In this document: positions 44,202-53,472 of the stretch, one piece after another | How the letters are laid out: each line of letters starts with the position of its first letter | Numbering within the stretch: position 1 is the first letter of the stretch | Assembly (NCBI GenBank): GCA_900469615.1 | Contig: UBYA01000011.1 | Coordinates: 930,001 to 994,000 of the forward strand | Direction: 5' to 3' | Length of the DNA stretch: 64,000 nt | Source: Hyphomicrobiales bacterium | Lineage (GTDB): Bacteria > Pseudomonadota > Alphaproteobacteria > Rhizobiales > Rhizobiaceae | The notes under the pieces: model-generated | The model's input: only the letters and a program-made list of their open reading frames with translations | Told to the model about the DNA's origin: nothing | Database searches by the model: none | Program-made: the position numbers and the translations under genes

Positions 44202-45275
44202 ATGAAAGCTCTCCGCTTCCATGCCGCCAAGGATCTGCGTGTCGAGGATATTCCACAACCGGCCGAGCCAGGCCCCGGTCAGGTGCTGATCAAAAATCGC
44301 TTTTGCGGCATTTGCGGCACCGATCTGCATGAATATGCCTATGGTCCGATCTTCGTGCCGAAGGAGCCGCACCCCTTTACCAAGGCGCATGGGCCGCAGG
44401 TTCTCGGCCACGAATTCGGCGGGGTGGTGAAGGCCGTAGGCGAGGGTGTCAGCCATGTGAAGGTCGGCGATCGCGTCTCGGTTCAGCCGCTCATCATGCC
44501 GCGCGAGGGTGACTATTATGCCGACCGCGGCTTGTTTCACTTGAGTTCGCAGCTCGCGCTGGCCGGCCTGTCGTGGCAGTCGGGCGGCATGGCGGAGGCG
44601 GCGCTGCTCAACGATTACAACGTCCAGCCTATCCCCGAGAGCCTGAGCGACGAGGAAGCCGCTCTCATCGAGCCAACCGCCGTCGCCGTCTATGCCTGCG
44701 ACAGGGCAGGTGTAACGGCAGGCAACAGCGTGCTCATCACCGGGGCAGGGCCGATCGGCATCCTGACGGCGATGGCGGCGCGCGCGGCCGGCGCGACGCA
44801 GATCTTCATGTCCGATCTCAACGACACGCGGCTGGCGCTCGCAAGAGAAGCGCTCAAGGACGTTCGAACCATAAATCCGAGATCGGCGAACGTCGGAGAG
44901 GTCATCCGCAGCGAGACGGAAGGTGGTGTCGGTTGCGATATCGCCATCGAGTGCGTCGGCAACGAACACGCCCTGAAGAATTGCGCCGATGCCGTGCGCA
45001 AGCAGGGCGTCGTCGTCCAGACCGGGCTGCATCCCCACGAGAACCCGCTGAACTGGTTCGACGTCACTTTCAAGGACATCGATATCCGCGGCTCCTGGGC
45101 CTATCCGACCCATTACTGGCCGCGTGTCGCCAGACTGATTGCCAGCGGCCAGATTCCGGCCCTGCGGATCGTCACCAAGTTCGTGTCGCTCGGCGAAGCC
45201 GTTACCGGAGGCTTCGACCAGCTGCTCGATCCCGCCGGCAAGCACCTCAAGATATTGATCGATCTGTCGCGATAA
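44202..45275 (+). CDS. 2,3-butanediol dehydrogenase-like zinc alcohol dehydrogenase
   Basis: This medium-chain zinc dehydrogenase of 357 residues resembles the (R,R)-butanediol/acetoin dehydrogenase group. CGICGTDLHEYAYGPIF and VLGHEFGGVVKAVGEGV carry the catalytic-zinc ligands, and VLITGAGPIGILTAMAARA is the NAD-binding motif. It has the group's typical extra segment (HPFTKAHGPQ). It is the first gene under the sigma-54 promoter and is followed by the monooxygenase gene. Oxidation of a secondary alcohol or diol to a ketone is the likely reaction. Confidence 0.87.
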   Translation: MKALRFHAAKDLRVEDIPQPAEPGPGQVLIKNRFCGICGTDLHEYAYGPIFVPKEPHPFTKAHGPQVLGHEFGGVVKAVGEGVSHVKVGDRVSVQPLIMPREGDYYADRGLFHLSSQLALAGLSWQSGGMAEAALLNDYNVQPIPESLSDEEAALIEPTAVAVYACDRAGVTAGNSVLITGAGPIGILTAMAARAAGATQIFMSDLNDTRLALAREALKDVRTINPRSANVGEVIRSETEGGVGCDIAIECVGNEHALKNCADAVRKQGVVVQTGLHPHENPLNWFDVTFKDIDIRGSWAYPTHYWPRVARLIASGQIPALRIVTKFVSLGEAVTGGFDQLLDPAGKHLKILIDLSR

Positions 45276-45339
45276 CCGCCGACCCATGGGGCGGTCGAGG
45301 AGCCGCCCCGAAAATCTTCAAAGAGCAGGAGGAGATGAA

Positions 45340-47139
45340 ATGCTCGATAAAACCCCGACCACCCGTATTCAGGCACTTCTCGATAAATTCAGCGACGCGC
45401 TTGCCGCCGGCCACATCGACGGGGCCGTGTCCATGTTTGCGGAGGAGTGCTACTGGCGCGATCTCGTCGCCTTTACCTGGAACATCAAGACGGTCGAAGG
45501 GCGCGATCAGGTCCGCGACATGCTGCAGGCCCAGCTTGCCGGCACCAAGCCATCCAACTTCCGCGTCGCAGCCGGCGAGGAGGCGACGGAGGCGGATGGC
45601 GTGCTCGAGAGCTGGATCTCGTTTGAAACCGGCGTCGGGCGCGGCTATGGCCTCATCCGCTTCAAGAACGGTCTGATCTGGACCCTGCTGACAGCCCTGG
45701 TCGAATTGAAGGGACATGAGGAAAAGGCCGGCTTCACGCGGCCGCTCGGTGCCAAGCATGGCCAGAATATGGGCGCCAAGACATGGAAGGAGGAGCGCGA
45801 GGAAGAAGCCCGCACGCTCGGCTACGACAAGCAGCCTTATGTCGTTATCATCGGCGGCGGGCAGGGCGGCATCGCCCTCGGCGCGAGGCTGCGCCAGCTC
45901 GGCGTTCCCACCATTATCCTCGAAAAGAACGACAGGCCGGGCGACTCTTGGCGCAAACGCTACAAGTCGCTCTGCCTGCACGATCCCGTCTGGTACGATC
46001 ACCTGCCTTACATCGACTTCCCGAAGAATTGGCCCGTCTTCGCACCGAAGGACAAGATCGGCGACTGGCTGGAATTCTATACGAAGGTCATGGAGCTGAA
46101 TTACTGGACCCGGTCCACGGCCAAGTCGGCAAAATGGGACGAGTCGGCAAAGGAATGGACCGTTGTGGTCGATCGCGATGGCGAGGAGGTCACTCTCCGG
46201 CCGAAGCAACTCGTCTTTGCCACCGGCATGTCCGGCAAGGCCAACATTCCCGATTTCAAGGGTCGTGAGAATTTCAAGGGAGAGCAGCACCATTCCTCCC
46301 AGCATCCCGGGCCGGATGGCTACAAGGGAAAGAAGGTGGTGGTCATCGGCTCGAACAACTCGGCTCACGATATCTGCGCCGCTCTGTATGAGGCCGGTGT
46401 CGATGTGACGATGATCCAGCGGTCGACCACGCATATCGTGCGGTCCAATACGCTGATGGATATCGGGCTCGGCGCGCTCTATTCGGAGCAGGCGCTGGCA
46501 AACGGCGTGACCACGGCAAAGGCTGACCTGATCTTTGCCTCGCTGCCATACAGGATCATGCACGAGTTCCAGATTCCGCTGTATAACCAGATGCGCGAAC
46601 GCGACGCCGATTTTTATGCGGCTTTGGAAAAAGCCGGCTTCCAATTGGATTGGGGCGCGGACGGTTCCGGCCTGTTCATGAAATATCTGCGGCGCGGTTC
46701 GGGCTATTATATCGACATCGGCGCCTCCCAGCTCATCATCGATGGCAAGGTCAAGCTCGCGGCAGGTCAGGTTGCCGAGATCACGGAAAATTCCGTGAAG
46801 CTCGACAACGGGAAGGAGATTCCGGCGGATGTCATCGTCTATGCCACGGGCTATGGTTCGATGAATGGCTGGGTCGCCGACCTGATCGACCAGGAGACGG
46901 CCGACAAGGTCGGCAAGGTTTGGGGATTGGGCTCCGATACACCCAAGGACCCCGGCCCCTGGGAAGGCGAACAGCGCAATATGTGGAAGCCGACGCAGCA
47001 GGAAGCATTGTGGTTCCACGGCGGCAATCTGCATCAGTCGCGGCACTATTCCCAGTATCTTTCCCTGCAATTGAAGGCGCGGATGGAAGGTATTCCGACG
47101 CCCGTCTATGGCTTGCAGGCCGTTCATCACAAACGGTAG
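45340..47139 (+). CDS. Flavin-containing/Baeyer-Villiger-like monooxygenase with N-terminal NTF2-like domain
   Basis: A 599-residue protein. Residues 1 to about 130 form a SnoaL/NTF2-like domain (RIQALLDKFSDALAAGHIDG... GRDQVRDML). The rest is an FMO-type oxygenase with an FAD loop IIGGGQGGIALGARL (about 171-185), DRPGDSWRKRYKSLCLHDP, FKGEQHHSSQHPGPDGYKGK resembling the FxGxxxH motif, and the NADPH loop VVVIGSNNSAHD (about 333-344). It starts at AGGAGGAGATGAAATG, 64 nt after the dehydrogenase, so co-expression is expected. Ketone oxygenation is plausible; the substrate is unknown. Confidence 0.85.
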   Translation: MLDKTPTTRIQALLDKFSDALAAGHIDGAVSMFAEECYWRDLVAFTWNIKTVEGRDQVRDMLQAQLAGTKPSNFRVAAGEEATEADGVLESWISFETGVGRGYGLIRFKNGLIWTLLTALVELKGHEEKAGFTRPLGAKHGQNMGAKTWKEEREEEARTLGYDKQPYVVIIGGGQGGIALGARLRQLGVPTIILEKNDRPGDSWRKRYKSLCLHDPVWYDHLPYIDFPKNWPVFAPKDKIGDWLEFYTKVMELNYWTRSTAKSAKWDESAKEWTVVVDRDGEEVTLRPKQLVFATGMSGKANIPDFKGRENFKGEQHHSSQHPGPDGYKGKKVVVIGSNNSAHDICAALYEAGVDVTMIQRSTTHIVRSNTLMDIGLGALYSEQALANGVTTAKADLIFASLPYRIMHEFQIPLYNQMRERDADFYAALEKAGFQLDWGADGSGLFMKYLRRGSGYYIDIGASQLIIDGKVKLAAGQVAEITENSVKLDNGKEIPADVIVYATGYGSMNGWVADLIDQETADKVGKVWGLGSDTPKDPGPWEGEQRNMWKPTQQEALWFHGGNLHQSRHYSQYLSLQLKARMEGIPTPVYGLQAVHHKR

Positions 47140-47383
47140 AGGATTTCAGGATTCTTTCATAACCTTTTGAAACCACCGCGATTTCGATCGATGCTCGAAT
47201 TAAGGTATCGGTTGAGGTCGCGGTGAAAACGCTCGGCAACGATCGGTGAAACGGTCGATACGATCTGGCGTGGCGACGCTGCGGCGGATAATGAAGATGT
47301 CAGGGGAGTCGAGCGCTTGGGCCTCTTTACGATGAAGCCATGGCGACTGCGGCTTTCAACAACAGAGAGAGACCGAGCATATC

Positions 47384-47779
47384 ATGAGCAAGAACAAGCT
47401 GATCCGTTTCGATGTCGCCGACAACCAGGCCGGCGGCCAGCGCCGCCCCTTTGCCAAGGCTGTCAGGGCCGGCGACTTCGTTTATGTCTCTGGCCAGGTC
47501 CCGACCATCAACGGCGAAATCGTCACCGGCAATATCGTGGCGCAGACCGAACAGGTCATCGCCAATATCAAGGATGTTCTAGCCCTTGCCGATTGCACGC
47601 TCGAACATGTGGTGAAGGTCAATGTCTGGCTGGACGATGCGCGCGATTTTTCGAGCTTCAATGCCGTGTTCGAAAAGCATTTCATCGATCACCCGCCGGC
47701 GCGCTCGACCGTCCAGTCACCAATGATGGTCGATGTGAAGGTCGAGATGGACGTGGTTGCCTATAAGCCGCTCGACTGA
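47384..47779 (+). CDS. RidA/YjgF family enamine/imine deaminase
   Basis: A 131-residue protein with the family hallmarks VYVSGQVPTINGEIVTGNI, QTEQVIANIKDVLALADCTLEHVVKV and the conserved Arg in PPARSTVQ. RidA proteins hydrolyse reactive 2-aminoacrylate-type imines. It lies 244 nt after the monooxygenase gene on the same strand, so co-regulation is possible but not shown. Confidence 0.9.
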   Translation: MSKNKLIRFDVADNQAGGQRRPFAKAVRAGDFVYVSGQVPTINGEIVTGNIVAQTEQVIANIKDVLALADCTLEHVVKVNVWLDDARDFSSFNAVFEKHFIDHPPARSTVQSPMMVDVKVEMDVVAYKPLD

Positions 47780-47826
47780 GCGGGCGCATCGGTTGGCCGT
47801 TTCCGGTCCGCCTGAAGCTCAAGGTT

Positions 47827-47862
47827 CCGATGCCGCCATGGGCCGGCATCGGGCCTATTTCT
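47827..47862 (+). terminator. Intrinsic terminator after the RidA gene
   Basis: CCGATGCCG (47827-47835) and CGGCATCGG (47844-47852) form a perfect 9-bp stem with an 8-nt loop, followed by GCCTATTTCT. Placed 48 nt after the stop. Confidence 0.6.
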
Positions 47863-48128
47863 AACAATCGCTCTTACGCTTTTTTCCCACCGTCATCAGT
47901 CAGCGCAGGCGCCTTGCCGCTTTGTTTCGGTCATTGCGGACGGCCTGCGTGGACGGGGCACTCATCCGCTTCCCAACCCGGCCGCGGCGGGCTCCCGCGT
48001 GCCCGGTTCCCTCTTTTTCAAATGCGAAACCATCCTTGTTGATTTCCAATCAGCGATTGACGAGTCTCGAAACTCACGATTAAATCAATTTGATTGACTA
48101 CTCGAAAACAACGAGAGGGAACGATAAA
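47863..48128 (+). promoter_or_regulatory. Promoter region of the Dpp-type transporter with several palindromes
   Basis: Near the gene start there are three short inverted repeats: GAGTCTCGAAACTC (48062-48075, one mismatched pair), TCAATTTGATTGA (48085-48097, perfect 5-3-5), and CTCG-N7-CGAG (48101-48115). They sit where an operator would overlap the promoter or leader. The ROK regulator at 56083-57300 is the likely binder; this is inference. No gene is seen in the rest of the spacer. Confidence 0.4.
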
Positions 48129-49820
48129 ATGGGAACGAAGAACAGAACATTGCGCGATCTCTTCCATCGAACGTCCTGGGCGGCAGCGGCTCTGGGCGCT
48201 TCGCTGGCTCTCGGCTCCGGCATTGCGTCGGCGGCCGAGGCCATTCTGACGATGCATATCGAAGAGCAGACCAGCTGGGTCAGCAACTTCAATCCTTTCG
48301 ATCTGGCTGGTCGCCGGCAGAGCACGATGGATTTCATTTATGAGCCACTGGTTATCTTCAACGCCAGTGATGGCGGCAAGCCGGTCTGGCGTCTGGCGAC
48401 GAACTACAAGTTTTCCGACGATCTCTTGTCGATCACCTATGATCTCCGTCCCGGTGTGAAGTGGTCCGATGGACAGCCGCTGACCTCGGCCGACGTGAAG
48501 TACACGATCGACCTGATGCTGAAAAATCCGGCCGTCGATACGGTCGGTGTCGGCCAGACGGTCGCCTCCGTCGACGCGCCGACGCCGACACAGGTGAAGA
48601 TCAACCTCAAGGCCGTAAATTCCGAATTCCCGGAATCGCTCGCCGATCTCGCCGTCGTGCCTGAGCACATCTGGAAGGACGTTGCCGATCCGGTCGCCTT
48701 CAAGAACGAAAAGCCTGTCGGCTCCGGTCCGATGACCGAGGTGCGCCGTTTCACGCCTCAGGTCTACGAGCAGTGCCGCAATCCGAATTACTGGGACGCC
48801 GCATCGCTGCATGTCGATTGCCTGCGCCTGCCGCAGATTTCGGGCAACGACCAGATGCTGGCGCTGCTGCCGGAAGGCACTGTCGACTGGATCGGCTCGT
48901 TCCTGCCGCAGATCGACAAGACCTTCGTCGCGCTCGACCCCGAGCACAACGGATATTGGCAGCCGCCGGCGGAAACCGTGGCCTTCCAGATGAACTTCAA
49001 GTCTTCGAATGCCGGCAATCTCGAAGCGTTCAAGGATCTCAATTTCCGCCACGCCTTCAGCCTGGCAATGGATCGCAAGTCGATGGTCGATATCGCCGGC
49101 TTCGGCTATCCGGTCGTCAACCTGCATGCCAGTGGCCTGCCGCCGCGCTTCGAAAGCTGGCGTAACAAGGCTGCCGAAGGCGACAAGGACGCCTTCATGG
49201 GATTCGATACCGACAAGGCGAACAAGATCCTCGATGATGCCGGCTACAAGAAGGGTGCCGATGGCTTCCGCACCACGCCGAGCGGCAAGCCGATCACCTT
49301 CGCCATCATCGTGCCGAACGGCTGGACCGACTGGATCGATGCCGTGCAGATCGCCGTCGAAGGGCTGCGTGCTTCCGGCATCAATGCATCGGTCGCAACG
49401 CCGGAATACGAGCAGTGGCGCAAGCAGCTTCTCGATGGCAGCTTCGATGTCGTCATGAACTCGCGCGCCGACAGCGCCACACCATTCCAGGGCTACTATC
49501 AGAGCCTGTCGACGGCTTATGCCGGCAAACTCACGGTCTCAGCGCCGCGCTATTCCAACCCGAAGCTCGACGCGCTTTTCGACCAATATCTGAAATCGTC
49601 TTCCGATGACGAACACAGGAAGATCTTCAACGATATTCAGGTGCTCATCGCCGACGATTTCCCGGTCGTGCCGGTCTTCAACGGTCCGACCTGGTATCAG
49701 TACTCCAGCAAGCGGTTTACCGGCTGGGTCACGGATAAAGATCCGGTGATGAACCCGGAAAACCACGACAACAACCGCATGCGTCTCATGCATCTGCTGC
49801 GCCTGAAGCCGGTCCAATAG
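48129..49820 (+). CDS. ABC transporter substrate-binding protein, family 5 (oligopeptide/chito-oligosaccharide type)
   Basis: A periplasmic receptor of about 563 residues. A basic N-terminus and hydrophobic segment (WAAAALGASLALGSGIASA) form a signal peptide ending before EAILTM. The SBP_bac_5 body contains ITYDLRPGVKWSDGQPLTSADVKYTIDLML. The family transports peptides but also chitin oligosaccharides and nickel. The downstream hexosaminidase in the same operon favours an amino-sugar oligosaccharide. The ATG at 48129 follows GAGAGGGA. Confidence 0.9.
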   Translation: MGTKNRTLRDLFHRTSWAAAALGASLALGSGIASAAEAILTMHIEEQTSWVSNFNPFDLAGRRQSTMDFIYEPLVIFNASDGGKPVWRLATNYKFSDDLLSITYDLRPGVKWSDGQPLTSADVKYTIDLMLKNPAVDTVGVGQTVASVDAPTPTQVKINLKAVNSEFPESLADLAVVPEHIWKDVADPVAFKNEKPVGSGPMTEVRRFTPQVYEQCRNPNYWDAASLHVDCLRLPQISGNDQMLALLPEGTVDWIGSFLPQIDKTFVALDPEHNGYWQPPAETVAFQMNFKSSNAGNLEAFKDLNFRHAFSLAMDRKSMVDIAGFGYPVVNLHASGLPPRFESWRNKAAEGDKDAFMGFDTDKANKILDDAGYKKGADGFRTTPSGKPITFAIIVPNGWTDWIDAVQIAVEGLRASGINASVATPEYEQWRKQLLDGSFDVVMNSRADSATPFQGYYQSLSTAYAGKLTVSAPRYSNPKLDALFDQYLKSSSDDEHRKIFNDIQVLIADDFPVVPVFNGPTWYQYSSKRFTGWVTDKDPVMNPENHDNNRMRLMHLLRLKPVQ

Positions 49821-49841
49821 GCCACAGCGAAGGAAGCAGAG

Positions 49842-50825
49842 ATGCGTGTTTCAAGCCGGCGCCTCGGCGTCTATGCGGTGGCCCTGGCCTTCGCGATCGT
49901 CGTGAACTTCATTCTTCCCCGGCTTATGCCGGGGAGCCCCGTCGACGCCATGGTCGCCCAGCTGGGGCCGCGGGCCACACCCGCGGCCGTGGAGGCGATC
50001 AAGGCCCGTTTCGGCGAGATCGATCAGCCGATCGCGATGCAGTTCCTCGACTATCTCAAAGGGCTCGCCACCTTCGACCTGGGCGTTTCGGTCAAATATT
50101 ATCCTCAGACGGTGGTCCAGGTGTTGAGCCGCGCCACGCTGTGGACCGTCTTCCTGGTCGTCACCGCGATCATCTTTTCGCTGTGCGTCGGCGTCGTGCT
50201 CGGCGCGATTGCAGCCTGGAGGCGCGGCGGGCGGTTCGACACGATCGTATCGCCCTTTGCCGTGATCCTGTTCTCGATACCGCCCGTCATCGTCGCGCTC
50301 ACGACCTTGTTCGTCTTTGCGGTATCGCTGCGCTGGTTTCCGGTGGGATATGCCTATGACCCCAATCTCGATCCGGGCTTCAACTTTACCTTCTTCGGCA
50401 GCGTGTTTATGCATGCGATCCTGCCGGTGCTGACCCTGTCTCCGTTTCTGATCGGCGAATTCCAGACGACGATGCGATCGTCGATGATCGTCGTGCTGGG
50501 AGAGGATTACGTGACGATGGGGCGTGCCAAGGGGCTCAGCAACCTTGCCGTTATGTTCGGCTACGGCGCTCGTAACGCGCTGCTGCCGGTCCTCACCAAT
50601 CTGGCGCTGATGCTTGGCGCCGTGTTCGGCGGCTCGATCGTCACGGAGATCGTTTTCAACTATCCGGGTCTTGGCTTGACGCTGTTTACCGCCAGCGTGG
50701 CGCGCGACTATCCCGTCATCCAGGGCCAGTTGCTGCTGATGACGCTGGCGACCCTTGGCGCCAATTTCCTCGTCGACATTATCTACGGCCTCGTCGATCC
50801 GCGATTGAGGGAGGCCGGTCGATGA
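49842..50825 (+). CDS. ABC transporter permease (DppB type)
   Basis: A 327-residue permease with an N-terminal helix and about five more helices. Typical DppB sequence includes FILPRLMPGSPVDAM and the EAA-like loop YVTMGRAKGLSNLAVMFGYGARNALLP. It follows the binding-protein gene by 21 nt and overlaps the next permease gene by 4 nt. Confidence 0.93.
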   Translation: MRVSSRRLGVYAVALAFAIVVNFILPRLMPGSPVDAMVAQLGPRATPAAVEAIKARFGEIDQPIAMQFLDYLKGLATFDLGVSVKYYPQTVVQVLSRATLWTVFLVVTAIIFSLCVGVVLGAIAAWRRGGRFDTIVSPFAVILFSIPPVIVALTTLFVFAVSLRWFPVGYAYDPNLDPGFNFTFFGSVFMHAILPVLTLSPFLIGEFQTTMRSSMIVVLGEDYVTMGRAKGLSNLAVMFGYGARNALLPVLTNLALMLGAVFGGSIVTEIVFNYPGLGLTLFTASVARDYPVIQGQLLLMTLATLGANFLVDIIYGLVDPRLREAGR

Positions 50826-51724
50826 GTTTTTCGCTTCGATCCATCTTCAGTCAGAAGAAGGCGCTCGTCGGCTTCGTCATCGTCGCCGCCCTGTGCCTGA
50901 TGGCGATCTTCGCGCCGATCATCGCTCCGGGCGAACCCGGCGCCCGCGTGGGACGCTCGCATCAGCCGCCATCCGTCGAGCACGTTTTCGGCACCACCAA
51001 GATGGGCCGTGACGTCTATAAGCAGTTTGTCTGGGGTGCGAGAAGTTCGCTTTCCGTCGGTTTTGCCACGGGCATCGCAATCACCGTGATCGGCACGGCC
51101 ATCGGCCTGATCGCCGGTTATGCCGGCGGCAAGACCGACGCCGCGCTCGATCTGGCCACCAACGCCGTGCTGGTCATCCCGAACATGCCGTTGCTCATCC
51201 TGCTTGCCTCCTTCGCGGGCACGGTCGGGCCGATGACGATCATGACCATCATCGCCTTGACGTCCTGGCCGTGGGGGGCGCGCATGACGCGCTCGCAGAC
51301 GATGGCGCTGCGCAACCGCGATTTCATCACCGCCGCCAAGATGATCGGCGAGCCGGCCTGGCGCATCATCTTCGTCGAGATCCTGCCGAATCTGACGCCG
51401 CTCATCGGCATCAATCTGGTCGGCAGCATCATCTACGCGATCGTCGCCCAGACCACGCTTGAATATCTCGGCTTTGGCGATCCGCTGAAGGTCACTTGGG
51501 GCACCATGCTCTACAACGCCCAGAATGCCTCGGCCATCATGGTCGGCGCCTGGTGGGATATCGGCGTGCCGGCCATCGGCATCGCGCTGACGGGCCTTGG
51601 ACTGGCGCTGATCAACTTCACCTTCGACGAAATCGCCAATCCGCAATTGCGTTCCGGCCCGGCCTTGACCCGCTGGTTCCGCCTGACGCGCGCCCGCAAT
51701 CGCATGATGAGGTCAGGCCAATGA
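50822..51724 (+). CDS. ABC transporter permease (DppC type)
   Basis: A 300-residue permease and partner of DppB. The EAA loop RDFITAAKMIGEPAWRIIFVEILPNL and GTTKMGRDVYKQFVWGARSSL are family features. It overlaps both neighbours by 4 nt, showing one tightly coupled operon. Confidence 0.93.
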   Translation: MSFSLRSIFSQKKALVGFVIVAALCLMAIFAPIIAPGEPGARVGRSHQPPSVEHVFGTTKMGRDVYKQFVWGARSSLSVGFATGIAITVIGTAIGLIAGYAGGKTDAALDLATNAVLVIPNMPLLILLASFAGTVGPMTIMTIIALTSWPWGARMTRSQTMALRNRDFITAAKMIGEPAWRIIFVEILPNLTPLIGINLVGSIIYAIVAQTTLEYLGFGDPLKVTWGTMLYNAQNASAIMVGAWWDIGVPAIGIALTGLGLALINFTFDEIANPQLRSGPALTRWFRLTRARNRMMRSGQ

Positions 51725-52536
51725 GCGACAACCTGCTTGAGATCGAACACCTCGACATTGATTACCTGCTCGACAAGGGCGATTTCCGGGCGGTGAAGGA
51801 CGTGTCCTTCAATATCGGCCGCGGTGAGATTTTTGGTCTTGCCGGCGAATCCGGCTGCGGCAAGAGCACGATCGCCTATGCGATCACGCGGCTTTCCAAG
51901 GCACCGGCCTGGATCAGCGGCGGAAGCATCCGCCTGGATGGCAAGGATCTGCTGAAAATGCCGGAAAACGAGTTGCAGAGGATCCGCTGGAAGCGCATCG
52001 GCATGGTGTTCCAGAGCGCCATGAATTCGCTCAATCCGCTGATGCGGGTGGAGGCGCAGTTTCACGATGTCCTGCATCGCCATACCGGATGCTCGCGCCA
52101 GGAATCGCGAGCGCGTGCCGAAGAGATGTTCAAGCTGGTGGGCATCCCCCCGCACCGCGTTAGCGACTATCCGCATCAGTTTTCCGGCGGCATGCGCCAG
52201 CGCATCGTCATTGCCATCTGCCTGGCGCTGCGTCCCGAACTCATCATCATGGGCGAGCCGACGACGGCTCTGGATGTCGTCGTGCAGCGCGAGATCCTGG
52301 AGCAGGTGCTCGACCTGCAGCAGACCTACGGCTTCTCGGTGCTCTTCATCACCCACGACCTGCATCTGATGGCGCAGCTTTGCCACCGCATCGGCGTCAT
52401 GCTGAAGGGAGAGCTGGTCGAGGTCGGCGATGTCTCGCAGGTCAGCCAGTCGCCCGTTCACGATTACACGCGCAAGCTCTGGAACGCCATCCCGCAGCTT
52501 CCGGCCAGCACTCACCCTTCCGGAGTTTTCGCATGA
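51721..52536 (+). CDS. ABC transporter ATP-binding protein (DppD type)
   Basis: An ATPase of 271 residues. Walker A GESGCGKST, signature FSGGMRQRIVIAI, Walker B-like LIIMGEPTTALDV and LFITHDLHLMAQL are present. The Walker B region reads IIMGEPTTALD, with Gly in place of the usual Asp before the catalytic Glu, seen directly. The start at 51721 overlaps the permease stop by 4 nt; upstream in-frame starts lie inside that gene. Confidence 0.92.
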   Translation: MSDNLLEIEHLDIDYLLDKGDFRAVKDVSFNIGRGEIFGLAGESGCGKSTIAYAITRLSKAPAWISGGSIRLDGKDLLKMPENELQRIRWKRIGMVFQSAMNSLNPLMRVEAQFHDVLHRHTGCSRQESRARAEEMFKLVGIPPHRVSDYPHQFSGGMRQRIVIAICLALRPELIIMGEPTTALDVVVQREILEQVLDLQQTYGFSVLFITHDLHLMAQLCHRIGVMLKGELVEVGDVSQVSQSPVHDYTRKLWNAIPQLPASTHPSGVFA

Positions 52537-53459
52537 AACCGCAGATACAGGCTGTGACTGCAGAACCCGTCATCCGGCTGGATGATATCCAACGCCACTT
52601 CGGCACAGTGCATGCCTTGAAGAGCGTCTCCTTCTCCCTCTTTGCAGGAAAGGCGCTGGCATTGGTCGGCGAATCCGGCTGCGGCAAGACCACATGCGCC
52701 CGCATCATCGCCCGGCTCGACAAGCCGACGGCCGGCAGGCTTCTGTTTCGCGGGCAGGATCGTACGGCACGCGGTTCGGGCAGGGAAGAGCGGATGTATC
52801 GCAAGGACGTCCAGATGGTCTTTCAGGACCCGTTCTCCTCGCTCAACCCGGCCTTCACCATCAATCACCACGTCGCCCGGCCGCTGCAGCTGCATGGGCA
52901 GGACAAGCCGAAAGCCGAGCGGGACGATGACATATCGAAGCTGCTCGAAAGCGTCGGGCTCGATCCTTCGGTGACGCGCCAGAAGTTTCCGCATGAACTG
53001 TCCGGCGGCCAGCGGCAGCGCGTCAACATCGCGCGTGCTCTCGCGGTCGCACCGAGCGTGCTGGTCGCGGACGAGCCGACCTCGATGCTCGATGTGTCGA
53101 TCCGCAAGGACATTCTCGATCTGCTGGCGCGGGTAAAACGGGAAAACGATCTCGCCATGCTCTACATTACCCACGATATCGCGACGGCCGCCCATGTCGC
53201 GGAGGAGATCGTGGTGATGTTCGCCGGACAGATGGTCGAATGGGGTGAGAGCAATGCCGTCCTCGCCAGTCCGAAGCATCCCTACACGCAGCTTCTGCTG
53301 TCGGCGGTGCCGGATGGCGGCCGCAGGTTCGTGACTGGTGGCAGCGCCCGCTTCCTCGAACAGGCGGAGAGGATCCGCTCGCTCAGCCGGCCGGTCTCGA
53401 CCAAGGTCGAGCAGGTCGGCCCCAATCATTTCGTGCGTGTGCTCGTCGCATCGAACTAG
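52533..53459 (+). CDS. ABC transporter ATP-binding protein (DppF type)
   Basis: An ATPase of 308 residues. Walker A GESGCGKTT, QMVFQDPFSSLNPAFTI, signature LSGGQRQRVNIARAL, Walker B VLVADEPTSMLDVS and YITHDIATAAHVAE are present, and the C-terminus has the HPYTQLLLSAVPD oligopeptide-type motif. It pairs with the preceding ATPase and overlaps it by 4 nt. Confidence 0.93.
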   Translation: MKPQIQAVTAEPVIRLDDIQRHFGTVHALKSVSFSLFAGKALALVGESGCGKTTCARIIARLDKPTAGRLLFRGQDRTARGSGREERMYRKDVQMVFQDPFSSLNPAFTINHHVARPLQLHGQDKPKAERDDDISKLLESVGLDPSVTRQKFPHELSGGQRQRVNIARALAVAPSVLVADEPTSMLDVSIRKDILDLLARVKRENDLAMLYITHDIATAAHVAEEIVVMFAGQMVEWGESNAVLASPKHPYTQLLLSAVPDGGRRFVTGGSARFLEQAERIRSLSRPVSTKVEQVGPNHFVRVLVASN

Positions 53460-53472
53460 AAGGATTCTTGTC

